Below, piece after piece: positions 1-11,664 of a stretch of 64,000 nucleotides of DNA. The position numbers and the translations under genes were made by a program. The notes beneath the pieces were generated by a model, which saw only the letters and a list, made by a program, of their open reading frames with translations, searched no databases and was not told the DNA's origin. Source of the DNA: Triticum aestivum (lineage: Eukaryota > Streptophyta > Magnoliopsida > Poales > Poaceae); contig NC_057800.1 of NCBI RefSeq assembly GCF_018294505.1, positions 172,665,703 through 172,729,702 on the forward strand. Reading direction: 5' to 3'. Each line of letters begins with the position of its first letter. The first letter of the stretch is position 1.

Positions 1-185
1 AGCTGGTGAGGATACATCTGTTTCCATAACTCGGAGAGGGTTCGCATGATTCACTATCAAACAAAAGTAGCAAGATCCGCCCACACAAGACAGTGCACTA
101 GCCCTAAGATGGTTTGATAACACACATCATTCTGGTAATTAAACACAGGGCAATGCAAACTACCCTGAAGGATTAGCGCGACCAA

Positions 186-1140
186 CTATTTCTTGTCATC
201 GATCTCTCGGGTAATGACCACAGCACAGACAACGGCATGGGAATCGATTTCTGGGGCGATGTCCGCGGGACTGACCGCGACATCGGAATCGATCTCTGGG
301 GCGATGTCCACAGGATGGACATCGGCATCAGAATCGATCTCCGGGGCTATGCCAACAGGACGGGCCACGACACCGGAATCATCAAGACGTCCACCGGCAC
401 CTGCACAACCCTAACATATTAGCAAGCACATTGCAAATAATCAAAAACCACAACTATGGCAATAAGCCATTATTTTTTACCTTGTGCAGCTCACCGGGGG
501 ATCTCATCCCTCCGGGGGCCATCTCCTCGTCCTCGATGGGGGCCATCACCTTGCTAGGGGAATAATGCTTCTCAACGACGACTATCTCCTCAAACTCGGT
601 CTTGAGCCTCACATAGGTGGCAATCAGAGTTCCTGGGGTAGGCACGATGGGGCCCTTGCCGTTCTTCCAACTTCCTTTGAGGAGTTCATCCGCCAACGTC
701 CTCAACTCTTTGGCCAATGCTTGTTTCTTGGAGTTCTTCGTCTCCATGGGTTGGCCCGCCAACATGGTCAACTCGTTGGTCGGTGCTCGCTTCCTGGAGA
801 TCGCTGTCTCCAGTGGGTTGTCCGCCAACTCATTGCCTAGTGATCCAGGATCCATCAATGAACTGACAAACAAAAAGCAATCGAAAGGAAACCGCAATCA
901 CAATGAAAACAGGAAAAGAATAGGATGTGAGAATCGTTCGGTGCTTCGCAAAAAGAAGATTCTTGGAATGAAAATATAGAAACATAACTGATTCGCCCAC
1001 CTTTTCTTTGTTGGTACAGAAGAAAAATGGCAGAAGTGAGTAGCCTGGAGTGAGGTTTTCTTCAAGAAAGGGAAGAAAGGGCTTGAACGAGCGTTCAAGT
1101 GAAATGATGGTTGCTTCGTCCAATCCAACTTGGAGGCCAC
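186..1140 (-). CDS. Three-exon gene candidate of unknown function with C-terminal 15-aa repeats
   Basis: I do not recognise this protein. Exon 1 runs from about 1140 to 1001, exon 2 from 862 to 481 and exon 3 from 410 to 186 (stop TAG at 186-188). Both introns have GT/AG borders (AAG|GTGGGC to TGTCAG|T, and AAG|GTAAAA to GTTAG|GG). The exon phases join correctly, giving 747 bp in one frame (248 codons plus stop). Exon 1 is open upstream to a TAA at about 1204 but no ATG is visible, so the true start or an earlier exon is undetermined. The middle is charged (Lys/Glu-rich); the C-terminus has three 15-residue repeats with an APEIDS core. Inside a CACTA element this could be a second, TNP1-like element gene or a captured host fragment. 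The splice model is inferred from sequence alone. Confidence 0.4.
189..353 (-). repeat. 45-bp in-frame tandem repeat (about 3.5 units)
   Basis: Three full 45-bp units (219-353) and a partial one encode repeats with the core IAPEIDSD on the minus strand. The period is an exact multiple of three, which supports reading this as coding sequence. Confidence 0.75.
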
Positions 1141-1461
1141 CTTACCACTGCTGGTAAAGGTGTGAGTTTTGTGATATGACGGGTCATGACGGCCACACCG
1201 GGGTTATAGGTGAGTCTTGACTGTAGCACCTCCCTGTGATTTGGTGGATGGCACACGGGCCCGGATGCTTTGAAATGTCCCGCATGTAGATAGAGTGGCT
1301 AGTCATATAGGAGTGCTCAATGTTGTGCACCATGACCAAGGAGGAGAGGAAAATGAGAGAACTACATAATTAATGCATGAGTTTAATTAGGGTAGTTTTG
1401 TAAAGTACGGGATACATTCCTCCAATCGCAAAATGCCTTGGTTCATGAGATTTGAGATTTG

Positions 1462-1562
1462 AGCCCTATAAACCGGAAGGGAGGGAGTACTGTACACGGT
1501 GTAGTCTAGTCACTTGTTGAAATCTCTAGAAAGGCAAATACTCCTTTCCGGTTTACAGGGCT
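1462..1562. repeat. Short element with 22-bp inverted termini
   Basis: The arm at 1462-1483 (AGCCCTATAAACCGG core) is matched in inverse orientation at 1541-1562 with few mismatches, enclosing about 57 bp. It looks like a MITE-like or foldback relic. I cannot assign a family or a clear target duplication. Confidence 0.5.
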
Positions 1563-1570
1563 ATACTACT

Positions 1571-2255
1571 CCCTCCGTCTAGGTGCGTAAGTCATCTTAC
1601 GAAAACCAAATAGTCCCAAAACACTTAGGCGCGATGCATTAACTTCTACCTTGTTTCTTGTTTCTTGACATATCAACCAATAAGAGATGAGAGGTGTGCA
1701 TGCTTTTAATGATTTGCAATGGCTTGTTCATTGCATGCAATGCTATTAATTAGCAAATAAACATTGGTGACCCCAGGAGGAAACGGTGCTAAGCGCGTGG
1801 ACCTATGCAGAATGAGTATCAACCAATGGATAATGGAGTTTAATTGTTAAACAATAGCAATTTTGTCTCATGCAAGAGCCTGGCTAGTACTCCAAGGAAC
1901 CGCACCACGCGAGCGTTCGCAACTGCCACGTTCGGGTTGCGCTTGGCTCTTCGCCTCTTCGAGAAGACAAACAATAATGATGTTACTCCTACTTCTATAG
2001 TATCGAATCCACTGCTGCATGTCCGTCCACCTCGTGCGGGAGGGATAGCGAAAGCTTCAACTTACTGATCCTGCCTTTGCGTCCATGACAGGTGGGCCCA
2101 ACAGGTGGTTGGCCCTCCTGTTATGTAGCCAAAGGCAGGTGCAGTTAAGGCACCGGAACTCAGTCCGCGAGGGAGAGGGCATTGTAGTAATCAAATTTCT
2201 CGGTCTTGTACGAGTTGACGAAGATAGGGGTTGCTTGCTTGCTAGGGTTGCTCAC
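1571..2255. other. Non-coding stretch opening with a MITE-like CTCCCTCCGTCTAGG terminus
   Basis: From about 1569 the sequence carries a CTCCCTCCGTCTAGG terminus followed by GTAAGTCATCTTACG, as in cereal MITE families. The matching distal terminus was not found, so the element is truncated or diverged. I see no supported gene up to the TATA-like site at 2262. Confidence 0.4.
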
Positions 2256-2261
2256 TACGAA

Positions 2262-2269
2262 TATATAGG
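2262..2269 (+). promoter_or_regulatory. TATA-box-like site of a gene-like region
   Basis: TATATAGG is followed about 30 bp later by a GC-rich stretch without ATG, like a plant promoter and 5' leader. A 21-bp direct repeat (GCTTGCTTGCTAGGGTTGCT core, near 2233 and 2284) flanks it. A donor-like CAG|GTATAT at 2614/2615 and a pyrimidine-rich acceptor ending TTGTTAG at 2747 suggest a leader intron. Confidence 0.35.
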
Positions 2270-2747
2270 CCGGAGCCTCCGCGCTTGCTTGCTAGGGTTG
2301 CTCTATTCACACACTCTCATCCTCTCAAGATTTAAACAAGATAGGGGTAGTAACACTGTCTTTCTCCCTTCAAAAAACACTGGCTTTCTATCCTCACCGC
2401 TGGTTTCAAATCCGGACGTATCCCCCTCCGCCGGTGAAGGGGAGGAGGGACAGCGTTTAGGTCGTCGTCGACAGCGAGGGAGGAGACCCACTGCCGGCCG
2501 CACCGTTATCTCTGGTCGAGCGCCAGCGTGGGAGGTCCTCCGATCCCTTCGTCGTTGCCTGTGGGCGGATCCGGCCTCCCGCTGCCCACCTATCCACATC
2601 CCGACGACCTTCAGGTATATCTTCATTCGAAACCGACTTAGCTCTACTTCCCCAGCTCGCTACGTCACTGCATGTGCATCATTTTCTACCTCTCAGCCCC
2701 TCTCTATCGGATGGTCCAACATCACATTTTTTTTCTTCTATTGTTAG

Positions 2748-2780
2748 AGGTAAAGCTACTTCATGGAGTCGAATCTTGTA
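2748..2780 (+). pseudogene. Possible first coding exon broken by a MITE
   Basis: Just after the acceptor-like TTGTTAG (2747) an ATG at 2763 opens the reading MESNLV, and a Stowaway MITE then inserts at the TA at 2779-2780, six codons downstream. Removing the MITE gives a stop a few codons later, so either this was not the true start or the gene is dead. Confidence 0.25.
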
Positions 2781-2883
2781 CTCCCTCCGTCCGAAAATAC
2801 TTGTCATTGAAATGGATGTATCTAGATGTATTTTAGTTCTAGACACATCCATTTTGATGACAAGTAATTCCGGACGGAGGGAG
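2781..2883. mobile_element. Stowaway (Tc1/Mariner-type) MITE
   Basis: A 103-bp element with CTCCCTCCGTCCG inverted termini at both ends and TA target duplications at 2779-2780 and 2884-2885. It is nearly palindromic and non-coding, as expected for a MITE moved by a Mariner transposase in trans. Confidence 0.92.
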
Positions 2884-3289
2884 TACTTGGTTCAAACAAG
2901 AAATAAAGTGGGGGTGGGGGAATTTAGTATGTACATCGGACTTGGTACAAACAGGAAGGAAAGGGGGTGAAAGTAGTACAGACTGGTCATCCAACCGGTC
3001 TCTTGGTCGAAAAGGGGAATATAGGGGTAACGCTGTACACAGTGGTATGACCAGGACTAGATTTGCTATCCACACATAGGAGTAGGTGGCTAGAGTGAAC
3101 AAAAATGGGACCAACCCAGATATGTTTCTTGGATGTTTGTTTCTCGGGGCAACAAACTATGAATCACCACTTTATGCCCCTGTTTATGTACATGGTGCTG
3201 GACTGGTGGTGCACCCACTGTTATAAGCCATGACAAGTTTAGCCAAATGTTTTTTCCTGTAATTGTTTGAGACTCTGACTGTTTCCTCT

Positions 3290-5463
3290 GTGCCTTTTTG
3301 TGCAAACAGGGATATCCAATTCACCTGGTTGCTGTTGTGACCTTTTGGTGCACTGCACAAAACTCTTCTTAAACGAAGTGACTTTTGTGATGTTTAACTG
3401 GAATGTCAGAATGGAACAGTTGGTTCATTTTGGTGGAACTGCGCAAAGGGAGATCTGTGTTCCAATCCTCATCATCCATATTGGCGCCATAACCTTCCTT
3501 TAGGTAAGAATGATATTTAATGCATGTGTTCATCTCTATTTTCCGACTGCCATGAGAAAATAATGTTGTTTTTTACTAGTACACTTGTACTCCCTCACTG
3601 ACAAAACCAATTCTGAATTAGAAGGCCAATCATGTACTTGGTTTCACCAACTGGTGAGGAGAAAGAGAAACATAGCATGAAGAGGAAGAAGAAGAAGAAG
3701 AATAAACAGTGCCAAGGCAATCTTGCTGAAGCCAGAGGCCTCAGTCGAGGCCATTCAAGGGCTCCGGCAACGACTACCTTACATGTGAGACGATCCTCCA
3801 GGGAGCCCTTCCACTTCTGCTGTCTCACTTAATTAATTAGGAGTACTTAAGTACCACTAATTTATTACTGCCTAATTTTCCTATTGGAGTTAAACAAATC
3901 TTTAGTAGGACCCTATGCTGAATCATGTACGTGTGTATGTTTGTCTATGGAGGTGAATCATGGGGTGGAGCAGGGAGGGAATATTATTAGTGTCATGACA
4001 TAATAGTGCTATTGTTTTGCATGTCAATTTATTGCCATTGGTTCAATGAGGCAATGTTTTGCGTATTGTCCATCATGAATTTGATGCTACTGGTTGAGTA
4101 ATATGCTAATGTCTTCCTATCCTTTCTCACTAAGCTAATGAAGGTTTCACCTTGTTCCTACTTGTGCAAACAGGGATCATGGTGTGCCAATCATACATTA
4201 AATGGAAGTACACAAGACAATACAATGAACTGTATCCCAGCCAGTGCTTTAACTCTGCTGGAAGTTCTTGATAATCTTTCGATATAATCTCAACACTGGT
4301 AAACAAGAGTGATTTCAACCATACATTTGAAGTGCACAAAAATATATACTATTGTGTGATTCCATTGAGTGCTTTATCATCTCTTATGGGACTACATGAA
4401 TAAGCTTTTTTTCTCAGGTTGGTACGGGCCTAAGGCCTTCATCCATATTAGTTTGCTGTCATCTCTATTTGTATCGTGCTACTGTCATGAGAAACTCCTT
4501 TATCTTCGCATGTTAAAGTTTTGCAACCTATGATAAATGGCAATGCTTTGAGTGTTGAGTTGAGCTAATTGGCACTGATTAAATAAACTAATACCTCTCT
4601 TTAAGCAAGACTACTATGTTGCTAACTTTACCCATTAAGATAATGAGGGTGCTTCTATTTGTTAGTGTATGTTTCATAAAGTAGTCCCACTATTACAGTA
4701 ATCTCACTCTCTCAATATATGTGCCAATAGGGATGCTCGATTTTGGTGGAACTGCACAAAAACTTTGGGTGCTTCATTGCCTCGACAGCTTCCATCCTTT
4801 CCTGTCAGTCGCTAAACTCTGCATGCTTTCTTCCTTTACTTTCAGTCGCTTGGCTTATCTCGGCTTCCAGGCAAAGGAAATAGTAATTGATATACTGCCT
4901 CACACAGGTTGGTACAGGTCTTTATCCTGATTATTGTGCCTGTCATATGTATTGGTAATTTGGTAGTGTGCTACTGTTTGCCGATTTCATAAAGGAGTAA
5001 TTTGGAGCCTGAACTCGCAGGCAAATCATTACATCGGGTGATTTCAGTAGAACTGCACAAAATGATCAGATGGACAGGTACTTATGCTGCTGCTATGTAC
5101 TCCAAAGTTCACTCAGACAAGCATCGATGTTGATAAGAAGTGTTCATTCGAGTATCAACCGGTGTCAACCAATTGTCAAACTCCAAGTGTTAGGAGAGTG
5201 AACGCCAAAAATATTGCTTGGTGCATAGCCCAGAAAAACGCAGTCCTGTCTTTGGTCCCAACTTGTGCCTTTTGGTTATCGGCACATATGGTAGCGAACT
5301 ATATGGCATGGAGTCTAAAGATTCCAGACAAGTTGGTTGACGCGTATATTCATCTGGCACTTAATCAGTCTGCACGCCAAGGATGCTCCATTTCAGTTGA
5401 ACTGCATAAAAAAATTTGGGTGGTTCATTTTCTCAACCGCCTCCTTTCTCGTCTTCAATGTAG
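3290..5463 (+). repeat. Array of diverged exon/intron-like cassettes
   Basis: Three acceptor-like junctions recur (GTGCAAACAG|GGAT near 3301 and 4163, GTGCCAATAG|GGAT near 4720). Each lies near copies of a block reading TTTTGGTGGAACTGCACAAA (about 3428, 4741, 5041, 5391), which translates to FGGTAQ-type or VELHK-type peptides. A further block starting CAGGTTGGTACGG occurs near 4418 and 4906. The copies are diverged and out of frame with one another. This looks like repeated internal duplication of one exon and intron unit. An open stretch of 138 codons at 5084-5500 overlaps the last copy; I do not recognise its product. Confidence 0.45.
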
Positions 5464-5697
5464 AATTTTGGCGAGATACAGGACCAAGATGACCCAGTAA
5501 ACTGGTTGGATGAAATTAGTGGCCAAGTTGCTCAAACCTCCCTGGGCACGAGGCCACTATTTGAGGATAAACCTACAAGCAAAGTTCAGATTGTCTGTGA
5601 TGCCTCTTATGTACTCGAAAAGTTTACTCGTACAAGAACTAATTTTAGCAAGAAGTACCTCCGATTGAACACCATTTATGAGCTGTACCCTAGGTAA
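5464..5697 (+). CDS. Terminal exon candidate of an unrecognised gene
   Basis: After a pyrimidine-rich acceptor (AATGTAG, ending 5463) a 77-codon reading opens directly in frame with NFGEIQDQDDPVNW and ends at TAA 5695-5697. It has balanced, protein-like composition and no low complexity. No known domain is recognised. It may be the last exon of a host gene fragment carried by the CACTA element; upstream exons are uncertain. Confidence 0.35.
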   Translation, partial: NFGEIQDQDDPVNWLDEISGQVAQTSLGTRPLFEDKPTSKVQIVCDASYVLEKFTRTRTNFSKKYLRLNTIYELYPR

Positions 5698-6371
5698 TTA
5701 AAGTTCGTCCATAGATCATATTGGCTGTGATCTCAATCATGTGGATGCATAAACATACTGAACATGTGTATATCTGAATCTTTTTGTAAATTATGTATGA
5801 ATATTGTCGTGTGATCTATCAATCATTTGGATGCATAGATATGATGAGCTTGTGTATATATGAATATTTTGAGTTGTTGATTGTGAATGTTGGCTATGGA
5901 TATGAACGTGTCCTGTGAACCTGAGTTTGATATGAATGTTTACCTTTTCTGTTGTATTTGTGTGTGAACTTGTTAGTATGCCTACTGTGGGGTATAAAAC
6001 GCAAGTCTCTTATAAAAGTAATGATGTGTCCAATTTATGTTTTCCCTTCTAACCACATTATATATATTTATATTATTACTATTATCATATATTTTATAGA
6101 GACTTATATATACATTATAAAAACATCCCAACTTATAAAAGTAAATGTTTAACGGAAGTTGGCAAGGAAAATCCTGGTTGTTTTTGACTCACGGGCAAGG
6201 AAAATCCTAGTGACTGCGCACAAAAGCTTGCGAAGATTTTAAGGACCAATTTAATAATAACGTGCTCATTTTTATTTTGAGCAATAACTCGCTTATTTCT
6301 TAATTATATATATATAATGTGCCTCTCCAGTTTATTCTTTGATATTAATTGCTCCTTCTAACATAACATTA
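5698..6371. other. AT-rich non-coding stretch
   Basis: AT-rich sequence with diverged repeats of a TGGATGCATA-type motif near 5741 and 5829 and TA-rich runs near 6058-6115. No gene or element border is recognised. Confidence 0.5.
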
Positions 6372-6373
6372 TA

Positions 6374-6495
6374 CTCCCTCCGTCCGAAAATACTTGTCAT
6401 CAAAATGGACAAAAAGGGATGTATCTAAAACTAAAATACATCTAGATACATCCTTTTTATCCATTTTGATGACAAGTATTTCCGGACGGAGGGAG
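6374..6495. mobile_element. Stowaway MITE, second copy
   Basis: A 122-bp near-perfect hairpin with CTCCCTCCGTCCGAAAATAC termini, flanked by TA at 6372-6373 and 6496-6497. Its arms match far better than those of the copy at 2781-2883, suggesting a younger insertion. Confidence 0.93.
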
Positions 6496-6649
6496 TATAT
6501 ATAACGAGCCCACCTAATACGTGTATTTCGAGGAAGAGCAAATGGGCTGGGATTTCTTAGAAAATATAAATGGGCCTGATTGACGCGAAATTATTTGTTC
6601 ACCCAGCCCAGCAAATAGACTGTACATTCTAGAAAACATGGGTTAAATA

Positions 6650-7620
6650 TATGCCACATTTTTGCAGGCTGACATGTGGGCCAATAGGTCGAAGCCTACG
6701 CAGGGCGTTGTCAACTTGGTCAACAAATGATTGTGTCAGCCACAACCATTGGCTTTATATCCAATGGCCAGCATGCACCTTCAATCTCTCATCTTCTTCC
6801 TCCAGCATCGCCGGGACAGCATGGTCCGGCCTCCGGCGGCTAGCGGCTCTACTTAGAGCGCATCGCTGCGAAGCGCTACCCCACCGCCGGCCAGGCTATC
6901 CCTCCACCCCTTGACACCTCCTGTTATTCTCCACAGACTACAGCCCCACGCCGCAACAAAACCAGTTATAACCCTTCTCCTCCTCTCAATCTGCGACTCC
7001 ACTACCGCATTTTCCCATCTCCGAGTCGTTCCTGTCCAGGGCCTCGCCGTCGTCCATCGCCTCGCTGTGTTCGGTGCGGCATGGTCAACAAACGAGACTC
7101 ATCGGAAGAGGACTTTACGTGGAGAGCCTGACGGCTGGGACCCACGAGGTCCATGGTCGCACGCAAGGAAAGTTCCTCCTTATTAAGCTGAAAAAATGTT
7201 TCCTCCACCTGACAGCTGGGACACACCGGATGTATCTTCGCTCGGAAGGAAGTGCCTCCTTGTTTTGCAAAAAAAATTATTCATCCCGTTGACAGCTGGG
7301 ACCCATCAGATTTGGTGACTGACTTGTGGGCCTACTAAGCGGACGTGTACGCACGGCTTTGTCAACTTAATCAACAAATGATTCTAGCAGCTGGACCGTT
7401 GGATGTTAATCCAACAGCCGTGCTCCTTCTTCAACCTCTGTTCTTGCTCCTGTCTCCTATGGGCGGCACCGCGGCTGTGCTGCCGTGCACCCGAACCATT
7501 GAAGTTTCCCACTCCTCTCCATCTGCGACTCCACTTCAGCTTAATGAATAGTAACGTCTTCGGTTTTAGCCCGGTTTTCCATAGATTAACCAGGCAATTC
7601 TCTTCTTCTTAATTAATAGA
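6650..7620. repeat. Diverged CACTA-internal repeat units, block 1
   Basis: Two units (about 6650-7300 and 7300-7620) share an ordered set of motifs: GCTGAC(T/A)TGTGGGCC, TTGTCAACTT(A/G)(G/A)TCAAC, an ATGATTCTAGCAGC-like box, then a C-rich stretch (CTCCAGC type). The same units recur at 8735-9530, 9960-10629 and 34177-34880. ORFs across these units are not conserved in frame, so I treat them as non-coding. Confidence 0.6.
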
Positions 7621-8734
7621 CGAGGCAATTCTTTTGCCTCCGTTTCGGAAAAAAATAGTAACGTCTAACTGAGCCAGTTAGTTAGATGCGTACACTTGGT
7701 GTAGTAGGATCTTTATTTAGTTTGATGCATACACTTGTTCTTTTTTGGTAGCCCTTTTGTAATGATGGTTGATGCTTGGTTTGGAAGAGAGAGCTGCGTC
7801 TTCACTCTTCTGGCCTGCTTACTGCTTCTGTTGCACCCCCAGCCCTGGTTGCTGCTGCTGCTGTTTTCAATGTACAATCAGTAGTATATTTCGTCTGTTG
7901 GTTGAATAAATGTGTTGTTAGAACGACAAACATAATGTTTTGGAAGTCGTTGCACGATTCGATCCTTTAGTGCCCCGTACCGTACGTAGCACATACTATT
8001 TATCGTACGGAACACATTTTTTTTGAAACTCGGAACACATTTTCCACTTGTTGATAACATGCAGCCCACTGATGAAGGCCCAATAGAGAAGCCCATAATT
8101 AACTGGAAGGGGGGCTCTCACATGAATCCGGCCCAAGTACATGCTCATGGTCCCCTAAACATAAATAAGTAAATAAATAAATAAATAAATAAAGCTAAAT
8201 GCTCATGCACCAGTTCTTTGGGAAAATAGGTAGCCCAATATTTCTTTTTGAAGAATACCCAAGCTAGGCCTATTTGTTTTCTCTGAATTACTGGGCTGCA
8301 AATCTTTCAAGATGAGGAGGGATGCATTCCGGCCTGGCATAAGAGTATGGTCAATGTCTGTTAAAAGTAATATCAAAAGGGGTTGAAAATTCCAAAAAAT
8401 TTATAGCAAATGGGATATAAGTTTCTTTTTTTGTTTTTGTTCTTCACTGATATCTTATACGTATTTCATTGGATTTAACATGACATAGTACTAATTTATT
8501 TTTAAATTTGTTTTAGTATGGCTATTAATTTTTGGATTAAGAATATTTCGTTCCCCAGCAAAAATTTGTGAATTTTCAAAATTTCCCACATATATAGTTA
8601 ATTTTTTGACCCTGGTACTGACCAAAAAATGGCCAGCAATTCTAAAAATGGAAAAGGGGCTGCAATAAATTCCATATGAATTAGAAAATGAGTAAAAATT
8701 ATAAAATTAATAGCAAATGGGTTGTACACGCCAC
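7621..8734. other. Non-coding spacer with (AAAT)n microsatellite
   Basis: No gene is supported. An AAATAAATAAAT microsatellite lies at about 8161-8193. A box starting TGGGCTGCAAATCTTTCAAG at 8291 recurs at 9549, so the spacer is part of the larger repeated unit of the array. Confidence 0.5.
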
Positions 8735-9530
8735 AGATTTCGAGGCTGACTTGTTTACGCAAGGCTTTGTCGGTGAACACACGATTCTAGCAGCAGTTAG
8801 TATTGGATGTCCATCCAATGGCCGACGTGCTTCTTCAATCTCTGATCTTCCTGCTCCAGCCGCCTAAACTAGCGCTGGTGGGACTGCCTACTCCCTCCTC
8901 TTGTGGCCCGCTGTGATGTCGCGCAGGCTTCCCCGGCCCACCCTACTCCCTCCGCTGGCCTGGCCGCACGCAATCAACTGCCTCCTTATTATGCAAAAAA
9001 ATGATTCCTCCCACTAACATCTGGGGTGCACCAGTTGGGAGGCTGACCTGTGGGCCTACTAACTTGACGCGTACGCAGGGCTTGTCAACTTAGTCAACAA
9101 ACGATTCTAGCAGCGGAAACCATTGGGTTTGAATCGAACGGTCCTGCTGCTTCTTCAATCGCTGCTCTTCTTGCACCAGCCGCCCAAACCAGCGCCGGGG
9201 AGACCGCCTGCTCCTGCCTCCAGTGGCCGGCTATGCTGCCGATGATTCCTCATCGCCCCCTACTACTCCCACCACTAGCCAGGCCCTGCGGCGACGGCAG
9301 CCTCACACAGCAGCCGAACCAGTGAACCCTCGTACTCCTCTCCGCGTGGGCATCCACTGTCGCGTCTTCCCTGGCTCCGCGTCGTCCCCTTCCTAGGCCT
9401 CGCCGTCGTCCACCGCCTTGGTTCTCTCGGCGCGGCATGGTCAACAACATTCCATCGGAAGAGTACTGTACGTGGAGAGGCTGACAGCTGGGTCCACGGC
9501 CACAACCCAGTTTTTTTGTGATTTGCCAAT
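8735..9530. repeat. Diverged CACTA-internal repeat units, block 2
   Basis: Two further copies (about 8735-8990 and 9040-9530) of the unit described at 6650-7620, including the CACGATTCTAGCAGC-like box, a C-rich region and the downstream TGACAGCTGGGTCCAC box. Some copies retain GTACGTGGAGAGGCTGACAG. Confidence 0.6.
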
Positions 9531-9959
9531 TAAGTCGCTTTGTCAGGCCTGTTGGGCTGCAAATCTTTCAAGACGAGGAGAGCTTTCATTCGGCTGGCCG
9601 AGAAAATGGCCCATCAATAATGAGAAATGGGATGTGCATTTTTAAAACACATCAAACCGACAATTAGTTTCAAATATCTTTTTTTCATTTCGAGATTTGA
9701 AATTACATTAATTTTTATGCATGGAGAATTTGTTGGATTTTATATTGATATACATTTATTTTTAAAATCAGTTTGAATGTGAGTCGAAATTTCGGGATTA
9801 AAAACAGTTCGGACCGCACCGAAATATGCAAAATTTCGTATAATTTTTTAACCGTGGCCACAATATGGGTTGTAATGCTAACAAAAAGAATATGGGCTCC
9901 AAAAAAACCTTAATAATTAGCAAATGGGCTGTAAATTATTAGAAATAATGGCAGATGGG
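9531..9959. other. AT-rich spacer of the repeat array
   Basis: Begins with a copy of the TGGGCTGCAAATCTTTCAAG box (9549) also found at 8291, followed by AT-rich non-coding DNA. No gene is seen. Confidence 0.45.
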
Positions 9960-10629
9960 ATGTATGCTGTTTTCCACAGATTTGAGGCTTTCCTAAAAAA
10001 GGTTGATGCACAAGCAGTGACTGTTGGATGGCCATCCAATGGCCATCGTGCTTCTTCAATCTCTACTCTTCCTGCTCTAGCCGCTCAAACAGGAGCCGGC
10101 GGGACTGCGTGCTCCCTACTCCCTGCGGCTGGCTCTGCTGCCGCGCAGGCCTCACCACCCCACCGTACTCCCATCACTGTCCTAGCCATCCCTCTAGTCA
10201 CCCACACCTGTTGTTATTCTCCGGCGATGGTAGACGAACCAGTAAACCCTCGTACAGTCGTACTCCCCTCCGCGTGGGAAACAACTACCGAGTCTTCCCT
10301 GCCTCCGTGTCGTTCCCTTCCTAGGCCTCGCCGTCGTCCACCGTCCTGGTGCTCTCAGCGCGGCCTGGTCAACATGGTCAACGACCGACATGCATCTGAA
10401 GTGGACTTTACGTGGAGAGGCCGACAGCTGGGTCCACGACCGTACGCAAGGAAATGCCACCTTATTACAAGCAAAATAATGATTCCTCCCTGACATCAGG
10501 GACCCACCGAACGGGCCTCTGTATTTCATGAAAAAAACGTTACCGCCGCTGACAGCTCGGACCCACCAGCTATATCTTCGCACGCAAGGAAGTGCCTTCT
10601 TATTACGCACAAAAAATGAATACTCCCCC
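9960..10629. repeat. Diverged CACTA-internal repeat unit, block 3 (cut by F1)
   Basis: Another copy of the array unit, ending in tandem boxes of the type GACAGCTCGGACCCACC. It is interrupted at 10629 by F1; the sequence resumes after the TSD at 34177 with the next GGGACCCA-type box and unit. Confidence 0.6.
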
Positions 10630-11111
10630 TGTCGGTGTCAAAACCGGCGGATCTCGGGTAGGGGGTCCCGAACTGTGCGTCTAGGCCAGATGGTAACAAG
10701 AGGCAGGGGACATGATGTTTTACCCAGGTTCGGGCCCTCTTGATGGAGGTAAAACCCTACATCCTGCTTGATTAATATTGATGATATGGGTAGTACAAGA
10801 GTAGATCTACCACGAGATCAGAGAGGCTAAACCCTAGAAGCTAGCCTATGGTATGATTGTATGTTATGGTTGTTGTCCTACGGACTAAAACCCTTCGGTT
10901 TATATAGACACCGGAGAGGGTTAGGGTTGCACAAGGTCGGTTACAAAGGAGGAAATATCCATATCTGTATTGCCTAGCTTGCCTTCCATGCCAAGTAGAG
11001 TCCCATCCGGACACGAGACAAAGTCTTCAATCTTGTATCTTCATAGTCTAACAGTCCGGCCAATGGAGATAGTCCGGCTGTCCGGAGACCCCCTAATCCA
11101 GGATTCCCTCA
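10630..11111 (-). repeat. F1 3' LTR (left)
   Basis: 482 bp, TGTCGGTGTC to CCCTCA in plus orientation, with an inverse TATA box (TCTATATAAA on the minus strand) near 10895-10910. Confidence 0.93.
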
Positions 11112-11545
11112 GTAGCCCCTGAACCAGGCTTCAATGACGATGAGCCCGGCGCGCAGTATTGTCTTTGGCATTGCAAGGTGGGTTCCTTCTCCGAATACAT
11201 CATAGAAGAATTTGAATACGAGGATAGTGTTCGACCCTGCAAAATAAGTTCCACATTCCACCATAGAGAGAATAATATTTTCACAGATCTAATTTGCTGG
11301 CTTGTTTTTGGCAGCATGACGTTACGTCATGGCCTGGTGATTATTCGAACCGTTTCTTTTAACCAGCCCCGCACATAACGCGAGGCAGTTTTTTGACACG
11401 TCTTGTCAAAGCAGAGATCGTGTCCCCTTATTATGGGATTCTCATCAATACGGGCGTGGGTAACCCAACCGCGCCATCAATTGCGGCGCCTGGGGGATAA
11501 GTGAGTTTTACCAGGCAAGTGGGGACGCTTAGTTTTGTCCGCCCA

Positions 11546-11551
11546 TATAAA
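11546..11551 (+). promoter_or_regulatory. TATA box of the F1 antisense gene
   Basis: CCATATAAAGGG lies about 115 bp before the ATG at 11665. The same spacing and sequence occur in F3 (TATA at 47471, ATG at 47591), so a promoter for the antisense gene is conserved between copies. Confidence 0.55.
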
Positions 11552-11664
11552 GGGATAAGGATTCACCTTTCTATCCACGCCTTCTTCCTCCTTTGCTCAT
11601 CCGTTTTCGCACACTCGAGCTCTAGCGCCCAAGTCCGCACTTCCCACCTCGACCTTCTCCAATC

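Noticed and set aside
2085..2747. 220-codon plus-strand ORF
   Set aside because: It starts upstream of the TATA-like site, crosses a probable intron and has no recognisable domain; more likely leader sequence.
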